Of a stretch of 64,000 nt of DNA, positions 58,301-64,000 are shown in pieces. The notes below the pieces were generated by a model, which had not been told where the DNA came from, made no database searches, and worked only from the letters and a program-made list of their open reading frames with translations. The DNA is from Rikenellaceae bacterium (GTDB lineage Bacteria > Bacteroidota > Bacteroidia > Bacteroidales > Rikenellaceae): assembly GCA_015059965.1 (NCBI GenBank), contig SUZM01000002.1, positions 66,251 to 130,250 on the forward strand, written 5' to 3'. Within the stretch, counting starts at the first letter, position 1. Every line of letters starts with the position of its first letter. The translations under genes and the position numbers were made by a program.

Positions 58301-58729
58301 GAGGTGGAGCTGGAGGCTGAACTGCCGGACAGCTATGTGGGGCAGACCTCGGAGAAACTGCGCCTGTATCGCGAGTTGGACAATATCAAGGAGGAGTCGG
58401 CCCTTGTGGCCTTTGAAGAGCGTCTGGTCGATCGTTTCGGCAAGCTGCCCCGGGCCGCCGAGGAGCTGTTGGATGTGGTGCGCCTGCGCTGGGAGGCGGT
58501 GCGACTGGGTATGGAGCGCGTGAAGGTGAAGAATGGGCTGATGATTGTCCACTTCATCGCCGACAACCAGTCTCCCTATTTCCAAAGCGACGTCTTCATG
58601 CAGCTCCTGAAGGGGGTTACGACTCAACCTGAACGTTTTGTCTTGAAACAGCACAATAACCGACTGGCCATGACCGTTCGACAAGTGAAAGATGTGAAGG
58701 CCGCCGTAGAGGTGTTAAGAAGTTTGTAG
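55391..58729 (+). CDS. mfd: Transcription-repair coupling factor
   Basis: 1112 residues starting with TTG at 55391; no ATG occurs nearby in frame until residue 74, inside the UvrB-like region, so TTG is taken as the start. Domains in order: UvrB-like N-terminus, the CarD-like RNA-polymerase interaction domain ([20 protein letters not shown], about 435-454), the helicase with [18 protein letters not shown] (about 579-596), the DEEQ box in [10 protein letters not shown] (about 680-689) and [15 protein letters not shown], then the TRCF C-terminal domain. It removes stalled RNA polymerase and recruits UvrA. Confidence 0.97.
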   Translation: [1112 protein letters not shown]

Positions 58730-58759
58730 TTGGGTGCAGATTTCACCCCGGAGGAGAGT

Positions 58760-59500
58760 ATGAAAAATCTGATCGTAGATATCGGAAATACGCGCGTAAA
58801 GTATGCCCTGATGAGGGGTCGGGAGCTTATTGCTTCGGCCGGCAGTGCAGATTTTGACCTGCAGGTGGCCAAAGAGTTGCTTGCGCAAAGCGACGAAGCG
58901 GTCCGGTGGGCTGTTCTCTGCTCTACGCGCAGTGACGGAAGGTGCGAGGTGAGGGAGTTGGAGCGCCTGGGGTTGCAGCCGCTGCTCTTTGATGCCGACT
59001 GCCCCGTGCCGCTCGGTAACGACTATCTTACGCCCCACACGTTGGGGCGCGACCGCCTGGCGGCAGCCGTCGGAGCCGACCTGCTGTATGGCGATCGCCC
59101 GTTGCTGATCGTCGATTTCGGCACGGCCATCACCTGCGATGTGGTCTCGGAGCACACCTTTCGCGGAGGATTTATCTCGCCCGGTCGTCGGATGCGCCTT
59201 CGGGCGCTGCACGACTATACGGCCCGTCTGCCGCTGGTGGAGCCTGCGACCGAGTTGTTGCCCTGGGGGCGCACCACCGAAGAGGCCCTGGCTCAGGGTG
59301 TCGAACAGGGTATTTTGGGCGAAGTGGAGGGTCATATTGCCCGCTTTAGGGAGAAATTTGGCGATTTATTGATAATTTTTGCCGGAGGAGAGGCGAAACA
59401 TTTTGCCAAACAAATTAAAAATGCGATATTTGCAGACTGTGATTTGGTCCTTGTGGGGTTGAATCGGATTTTAGAGTATCATATACATGCTGAAAAGTAA
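58760..59500 (+). CDS. coaX: Type III pantothenate kinase
   Basis: 246 residues from the ATG at 58760 (MKNLIVDIGNTRVKYALMRG), preceded by a GGAGGAGA Shine-Dalgarno. Phosphate-1 motif DIGNTRVK (about 7-14), LIVDFGTAITCDVV (about 114-127) and FAGGEAKHFA near the end. First step of coenzyme A synthesis. Overlaps the following barrel gene by 14 bases. Confidence 0.96.
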   Translation: MKNLIVDIGNTRVKYALMRGRELIASAGSADFDLQVAKELLAQSDEAVRWAVLCSTRSDGRCEVRELERLGLQPLLFDADCPVPLGNDYLTPHTLGRDRLAAAVGADLLYGDRPLLIVDFGTAITCDVVSEHTFRGGFISPGRRMRLRALHDYTARLPLVEPATELLPWGRTTEEALAQGVEQGILGEVEGHIARFREKFGDLLIIFAGGEAKHFAKQIKNAIFADCDLVLVGLNRILEYHIHAEK

Positions 59501-60830
59501 TCGATATTGGCGCATTTTGGGGCTGCTTGCGAGCTGCCTGATAGCCTTCGTAACCGAGGTTGAGGCTCAAGAGAGCAGCATCAACACCTTCTCACCCTAC
59601 TCGATGTACGGGCTGGGAGAGATCCATACGCCGGGAACCCTCCCGCAGCGTTCGATGGGTGGCGCCGGCGTGGCTCTGCGCAGCCTCTCGACGATCAACC
59701 TGCTCAACCCCGCCTCCTACAGTGTGGCGCTGCCCCGTTCGGTGCTCTTCAACTTCGGCTTGGAGGGAATGAACAACTACCTCTCGCAGACGCAACCCGA
59801 TGGCTCGGCGAAGAAGAGCAGCTACTGCACCTTCAATTTCCACGATATCGCCCTGCAGGTGCCCATCACCAAGCATCTGGGTGCCGCGTTGAGCCTCATC
59901 CCCTACAGCAGTGTGGGTTACCGCAATTATCACCGTGAGACGATTGCCGATGTGGGTTTGGCCGAATACGACTACTCGGGTGAGGGTGATGTGACGGAGG
60001 TAAAGCTCGGCGTGGGCTGGGAGATCTTCAAAAACTTCTCCATCGGCGTGGCCGGAATCTACTATTGGGGTGATATCGACCGCAACTACACGATGAAACT
60101 CTTCCCCTATACGGGTATCGGCACCTATCCCTCGACCGTGGGGCTGATGAACTACAGCATCTCGCGCTTTAAGGCGCAGTTCGGCCTGCAGTACTCCCCC
60201 ATTATGGATAAAAAGCGGCTGCTGACCCTTGGCGTGGTCTATGACATGGGTGGCGACATGAAGCCCCTGGTGAGCAATTCGATCGTGGTGAACGGAACCC
60301 TCCCGACACAGGCGCATAACAACGTCAATCATCTGCCCTTGGTTTTGCCCCATCAGCTCTCGGGTGGCGTATACTATGAGACGATCCATTTTGCCGTGGC
60401 CGTGGATGCCGTCTATCAGCGTTGGGGCTCGAGCAATCCCGATGGCGGAGAGATCGCGACGGGCGGCTACCGCGTGGAGTATTGCAATACGGCCATCCTG
60501 AAGGCGGGTGTGGAGTGGACGCCCAACCGCAACGATGTGCGCAACTTTCTGAAGCGCTGGCACTATCGTGCGGGTTTCAACTACGGCTTCTATCACCAGA
60601 CCTTTGGCGGTGAGCGGGTGCCGCAGTATGCCGTAACGCTCGGTTTCGGTATTCCTGTAAAGTTCGGCGGATTCTCCTCCGTGGATGTGGGCTTCGAGTA
60701 TGGCTGTCGCGGCAAGGACAAGCTGATCTCGGAGCAGGTTTCGATGGTCAAGCAGCAATACTTCAAGTTTGCCGTGGCCTTCTCGCTCTTTGGCGACGAT
60801 TACTGGTTTGTTCGCCCGAAATACGATTAA
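59487..60830 (+). CDS. FadL/OMPP1-like outer-membrane barrel
   Basis: 447 residues. A signal peptide ends near VEAQESS (residue about 29). It is followed by a FadL-like N-terminal hatch pattern (SPYSMYGLGEIHTPGTLPQRSMGGAGVALRS, then STINLLNPASYS) and a string of amphipathic strands to the end. FadL-like proteins pass hydrophobic compounds across the outer membrane, but substrates of this Bacteroidetes branch are not known. It is coupled to coaX by overlap and precedes the TPR gene. Confidence 0.82.
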   Translation: MLKSNRYWRILGLLASCLIAFVTEVEAQESSINTFSPYSMYGLGEIHTPGTLPQRSMGGAGVALRSLSTINLLNPASYSVALPRSVLFNFGLEGMNNYLSQTQPDGSAKKSSYCTFNFHDIALQVPITKHLGAALSLIPYSSVGYRNYHRETIADVGLAEYDYSGEGDVTEVKLGVGWEIFKNFSIGVAGIYYWGDIDRNYTMKLFPYTGIGTYPSTVGLMNYSISRFKAQFGLQYSPIMDKKRLLTLGVVYDMGGDMKPLVSNSIVVNGTLPTQAHNNVNHLPLVLPHQLSGGVYYETIHFAVAVDAVYQRWGSSNPDGGEIATGGYRVEYCNTAILKAGVEWTPNRNDVRNFLKRWHYRAGFNYGFYHQTFGGERVPQYAVTLGFGIPVKFGGFSSVDVGFEYGCRGKDKLISEQVSMVKQQYFKFAVAFSLFGDDYWFVRPKYD

Positions 60831-60844
60831 CAACCGCCTAAAAG

Positions 60845-60876
60845 TTTGCATATTCAGAACGAAATATGTAATTTTG
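60845..60876 (+). promoter_or_regulatory. Promoter of the TPR-lptC transcript
   Basis: TTTG at 60845-60848 and TAATTTTG at 60869-60876 with a 20-base spacer, 39 bases ahead of the TPR gene start. Confidence 0.78.
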
Positions 60877-60915
60877 CGTTAAGAAACGAATATCAACTTA
60901 ATACATTAACGAAAA

Positions 60916-62256
60916 ATGAAGAGAGTAAAATTTTTGTTGAGCGCTCTGTTGGCCTTTGCCGGTGTGGCTGCCATGGCGCAGAGCGAGGAGGAGTTGGCCA
61001 AGTTGGCCGATCCGGCTTATGCCAAGTGGGGGGATACGCCGCTGGAGCGTTACAACAACGTAAACCGCAGCTCGTTCCTCAAGGAGGCGTTGCAAAACAA
61101 GAATTACAATGAGGCTGCAAGCCACTACCTCTACCTGGTGGAGCATGCCCCTACGGCTGCCGAGTCGATCTACCAGCGCGGTGAGCAGGTTTACCTGCGC
61201 AAGTGGGCTCAGCAGAAGACCGTAGCCACCCAGCGCCAGATGTTTGATTCGGTGCTGATGGTCTATGACCACCGTCTGCAGTATTTTGGTACCACGCCCG
61301 AGGCCAAGGCCGAGATCCTGGATCGCCGTGCCCGTCAGTATGCCAAGTACGGCAAGCGCGACCGCGAGGGGTTGCGCGAGGCCTTCCGTCTGGCCATTGC
61401 TGCCGATGTCGATGCCATGAGCGCTGAGTTGGCCGAGACCGTTGCCCTCTACTTCGCCAACCTGGTAGATGACTATAAGAACGATGAGGTGTATGCCGAT
61501 GAGGTACTGGCCGAGTACGAGCGCCTGAGCCCTATCTATGAGACCATCACGACCGAGAACGAGCCCTTCAAGGAGTCCTTCGAGACGGCTTTCGGAACGA
61601 GTGGCGTGGCCAGCTGCGACAACCTGGAGACCATGTTCCGCAAGAAGTTGGCCAACGATCCCAACAACCTCGATGTCCTGAATCAGGCTGTGGCACTGAT
61701 GGGTCGTGCCAAGTGTACCTGCGACTTCTTCTTCGAGATCACGGAGCGTCAGTATGCCCTGGCTCCTTCGGCCAATACGGCTATCTTCCTGGCTCAGGGT
61801 TTCCAGGAGCGTGGCGACCTGGACAAGGCCACCAATTACCTGCGTGAGGCCCTGAAGACGGAGACCGAGTCGGAGTCGCGTCAGAACCTTCTGGTGCAGT
61901 TGGGTATGGTGGAACTCGCCTCGAATCGTGTTTCGGCTGCCATGCAGGTGGCCAAGGAGATCCAGGAGATCGACGAGGATAACGCCTACGCCTACTTCCT
62001 GCGTGCCCAGTGCTATGCCGCTTCGGGTTGCCAGGAGGCCTATTGGGTGGCTTTCGATACGATGAAGAAGGCCGAGGAGCTTTTCGTGGAGGAGAACCTC
62101 AAGGAGCAGGCCAAGACCCTGGCTCAGGCCTATGCCGGTCGCTGGCCCCTGTCGAATGACGAGCGTTTCTTCATGGAGGGTATCAAGCACGGTGATACGG
62201 TGACGGTTCCCTGCGGTGTGGCCGCCGGCTTGAAGACCACGGCTCGCTTCCGTTAA
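60916..62256 (+). CDS. Exported TPR-repeat protein
   Basis: 446 residues with a Sec signal (MKRVKFLLSALLAFAGVAAMA). Repeating helical pairs of the tetratricopeptide kind are visible, for example NYNEAASHYLYLVEHAPTAAESIY, AIFLAQGFQERGDLDKATNYLREAL and AYFLRAQCYAASGCQEAYWVAF. These probably form a periplasmic scaffold. The gene lies between the OM barrel and lptC, an order seen repeatedly in Bacteroidetes, and may help barrel or LPS machinery (inference). It is 21 bases ahead of the lptC start I prefer. Confidence 0.85.
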   Translation: MKRVKFLLSALLAFAGVAAMAQSEEELAKLADPAYAKWGDTPLERYNNVNRSSFLKEALQNKNYNEAASHYLYLVEHAPTAAESIYQRGEQVYLRKWAQQKTVATQRQMFDSVLMVYDHRLQYFGTTPEAKAEILDRRARQYAKYGKRDREGLREAFRLAIAADVDAMSAELAETVALYFANLVDDYKNDEVYADEVLAEYERLSPIYETITTENEPFKESFETAFGTSGVASCDNLETMFRKKLANDPNNLDVLNQAVALMGRAKCTCDFFFEITERQYALAPSANTAIFLAQGFQERGDLDKATNYLREALKTETESESRQNLLVQLGMVELASNRVSAAMQVAKEIQEIDEDNAYAYFLRAQCYAASGCQEAYWVAFDTMKKAEELFVEENLKEQAKTLAQAYAGRWPLSNDERFFMEGIKHGDTVTVPCGVAAGLKTTARFR

Positions 62257-62277
62257 TCGTTGCTGACCAACAATCAG

Positions 62278-63195
62278 ATGATGATGCGATCGCACTTGAA
62301 ACTATTTCGGGTAGCACTCCTCCTTGTGGGGAGTGCTATCTTGCTATCCGCCTGCGCAGAGCAGGAGGAGGCCCGGCATGAGACTCCGGTCGAGCAACTG
62401 ATGACCGAGTATAGCGAAAATCGTACCATCATCGCCACCGAAAACGGCATTAAGCAGTACCAGTTTTTTGCCCCGCTGCTGGAGGGATACACCGCCGGAG
62501 ACGAGCCCTACCGCGAATTCCGCCGCGGAATTCGCATGATCACCTTCATGAAGGACTCCTCGGATCGGGTCGATGTTACCCTTACGGCCAACTACGCCAT
62601 CTATTACGAAAAACGCAAACTTTGGGAGGCCAAGGGAAATGTCGTAGTCAAAAAGTCGGATGGCAAGACCCTCTATACCGAGCAACTCTTCTGGAACGAC
62701 CTGACGAACAAGATCTACTCGAATGTCGATTCGAAGATCGTAGAACCCGATGGCGAAACCTATGTCTCTGGTTTCGAGTCTGATGAGGAGTTCCGTTACT
62801 GGAGCGCCCGCGAGATGGACGGCCGCATGGAGGTGGAGTTCAAACCTACACCCCCCGATACGACTGCGGTGAACCGTCCCGACTCCCTTGCCGAGGGACG
62901 GCGACCGGCTGCTCAAGCCAAGAGTTCGCCCGAGGCCGAGCGGCGCCGCGAGGAGGCTCGTCGCCGCTCCGAGGAGCGCCGACGTCAGGCAGCCGAGAAT
63001 GCCGCGAACCGCCGAGGCCGGCAGCTTGAGGGACCGAAACGTCCCGGTGACCCCTCGAACCGTGTGCGCCTGAAGAGTGACCAGGGCTCCGTGTCGGGTG
63101 AGACCCCCCTTGTGGAGGCTCCGGTGAGTTTCTCCGCCGGCCAAAAAGAGGGGCAGCGCATCCGCCCCAACCATGAGAAAGTAGTACGCGATTAA
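62278..63195 (+). CDS. lptC: LptC-like LPS-export protein, lipoprotein form
   Basis: 305 residues from the ATG at 62278 (MMMRSHLKLFRVALLLVG); a TTG six codons upstream is less likely. Lipobox Cys26 (LLSACAEQE). The LptC-like part is residues about 40-190 (SENRTIIATENGIKQYQFFAP, then VTLTANYAIYYEKRKLWEAKGNVVVKKSDG). An Arg/Glu/Ala-rich, highly charged tail (about 195-305) is probably disordered. LptC bridges the LptBFG transporter and LptA. The long charged tail is not part of the core fold. Confidence 0.88.
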   Translation: MMMRSHLKLFRVALLLVGSAILLSACAEQEEARHETPVEQLMTEYSENRTIIATENGIKQYQFFAPLLEGYTAGDEPYREFRRGIRMITFMKDSSDRVDVTLTANYAIYYEKRKLWEAKGNVVVKKSDGKTLYTEQLFWNDLTNKIYSNVDSKIVEPDGETYVSGFESDEEFRYWSAREMDGRMEVEFKPTPPDTTAVNRPDSLAEGRRPAAQAKSSPEAERRREEARRRSEERRRQAAENAANRRGRQLEGPKRPGDPSNRVRLKSDQGSVSGETPLVEAPVSFSAGQKEGQRIRPNHEKVVRD

Positions 63196-63203
63196 CCTTA
63201 GCA

Positions 63204-64000
63204 ATGACAACCTCGATTCTGATCATATTGGTGATGTTGCTCCTCTCGGCCTTCTTCTCGGGTATGGAGATCGCCTTCACGAGCAAAAATCGCCTGCGCT
63301 TGGAGATCGACCGCAAGCAGAGCCGCCTCTTTGACCATGTGGCCGAGATCTTTGCCCGCCACCCGGGACAGTATGTCACCACGATTTTGGTGGGCAACAA
63401 TATTGCGTTGGTGGTCTATCAGCTCTGCATGTCGCTCCTTTTGAGGGGGCTGGCTGAGCTGGTGGGGTGGAGCGAGTTTGTGGAGCACGGCTCGGTGCTG
63501 GCCGAGACGATCATCTCGACGCTGATCGTGATCTTCTGCGGTGAGTTTATCCCCAAGTCGATTGTCAAGCAGAATCCGAACTTCTACTACCGCACCTTTG
63601 CCCCGCTGATCTACCTCTTCTATCTGTTGCTCTATCCGTTGGCACGTCTTACCACCGGTATCTCGCAAGGGATCCTTTGGATCTTGGGCCATAAGACACA
63701 GCCCGACCGTGAGGTTGCTGATTTCAACCGCTCGGATCTGGTCCACCTGCTCGATACGAACAGCCCGGAGCCTCAGCATGAGTCGGAGAATGAGCTCAAA
63801 TTGTTTCAGAATGCTTTGTATTTCACGGATCTGCGCGTGCGCGACTGCATGATTCCGCGTGTGGATGTCGAGGCTGTCGATGCCGACAATACCACGATAC
63901 AGCAGCTCACGGACCGATTTGTCGAAACCCAGTACACCCGCCTCTTTGTCTGGCGCAAGAGCATCGACAATATGGTCGGCTATGTGAACTCGAAGAGCCT
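63204..64000 (+). CDS. CNNM/CBS-domain membrane transporter-like protein, N-terminal part
   Basis: The gene runs off the right edge (about 265 codons shown). It starts MTTSILIILVMLLLSAFFSGMEIAF, the DUF21/CNNM signature, with three or four transmembrane helices, the conserved IFCGEFIPKSI block (about 112-122), then the start of a CBS-type domain (RVRDCMIPRVDVEAVDAD, then DRFVETQYTRLFVW). Members are linked to magnesium or cobalt transport or are called hemolysin-like. It is 8 bases after lptC and probably co-transcribed. Confidence 0.92.
   Translation, partial: MTTSILIILVMLLLSAFFSGMEIAFTSKNRLRLEIDRKQSRLFDHVAEIFARHPGQYVTTILVGNNIALVVYQLCMSLLLRGLAELVGWSEFVEHGSVLAETIISTLIVIFCGEFIPKSIVKQNPNFYYRTFAPLIYLFYLLLYPLARLTTGISQGILWILGHKTQPDREVADFNRSDLVHLLDTNSPEPQHESENELKLFQNALYFTDLRVRDCMIPRVDVEAVDADNTTIQQLTDRFVETQYTRLFVWRKSIDNMVGYVNSKS

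Noticed and set aside
56453..58684. 743-codon antisense frame opposite mfd
   Set aside because: It is a shadow of the mfd reading frame; mfd motifs are unequivocal.

Overview
The window looks like chromosome from a fairly GC-rich member of the Bacteroidales, most likely Alistipes or another Rikenellaceae (inference). The reasons are a SusD-type gene end, lipoproteins with DUF4493, PCMD and FISUMP-type domains, an rseC-rnfBCDGEA cluster, a PorX-type regulator, and many promoters of the Bacteroidetes form (about TTG, 19-20 bases, then TAnnTTTG). I see no tRNA, rRNA, CRISPR array, transposase, integrase or phage gene.

Layout. 1-4149: end of a polysaccharide-utilisation type locus (SusD C-terminus, then a large beta-helix/FN3 surface lipoprotein). 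4506-5723: a probable structured small RNA followed by an AT-rich secreted protein gene. 5887-9802: rplU-rpmA (minus strand), a degenerate receiver-domain protein, cysQ, a small Cys-rich membrane protein and trkA. 10090-15782: GH3 protein, then a tight run dnk-rsmF-merR-nif3-zinc-ribbon protein. 16419-26377: an exported-protein island with one fimbrillin-like lipoprotein, three DUF4493-type lipoproteins, two paralogous outer-membrane barrels and two PCMD-domain lipoproteins; this is the best candidate for a little-described system. 26794-31946: a FISUMP lipoprotein, homoserine dehydrogenase and an unusual NadE. 32014-37664: rseC and a complete Rnf complex. 37850-40853 (minus strand): M23 peptidase, UPF0306 protein, ispD and a PH-like protein. 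41121-43461: lpxK-punA-ssb. 44295-49050 (minus strand): a conserved membrane protein, dipeptidyl peptidase III and an S9 peptidase. 49108-52597: Nudix gene and the minus-strand run porX-tsaE-SRPBCC-membrane protein. 53020-58729: HU, a 29-residue ribosomal-type peptide, RNase G/E and mfd. 58760-64000: coaX, an OM barrel, a TPR protein, lptC and a CNNM/CBS protein cut by the window edge.

The most unusual non-coding signal is a mosaic repeat family in intergenic spaces. Its core is a long hairpin of the form stem-GTAC-N5-GTAC-stem. Arm sequences differ between copies, but most changes are compensated across the stem. Full units are bounded by inverted ends ATTTTTGATTTTA / TAAAATCAAAAAT. In four of five full units the first base of the element is the last base of an upstream stop codon. 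Three further hairpin modules are joined to it in different orders at different loci. A second minor theme is heptamer tandem repeats (ATTRCTC and ATTTTGA types) in several spacers.

Functionally the region joins envelope biogenesis (lpxK, lptC, OM barrels, many lipoproteins, M23 peptidase), peptide catabolism (DPP III, S9), anaerobic energy conservation (Rnf), potassium uptake (TrkA), nucleotide and cofactor metabolism (dnk, punA, cysQ, nadE, coaX) and nucleic-acid maintenance (ssb, HU, mfd, RNase G/E).
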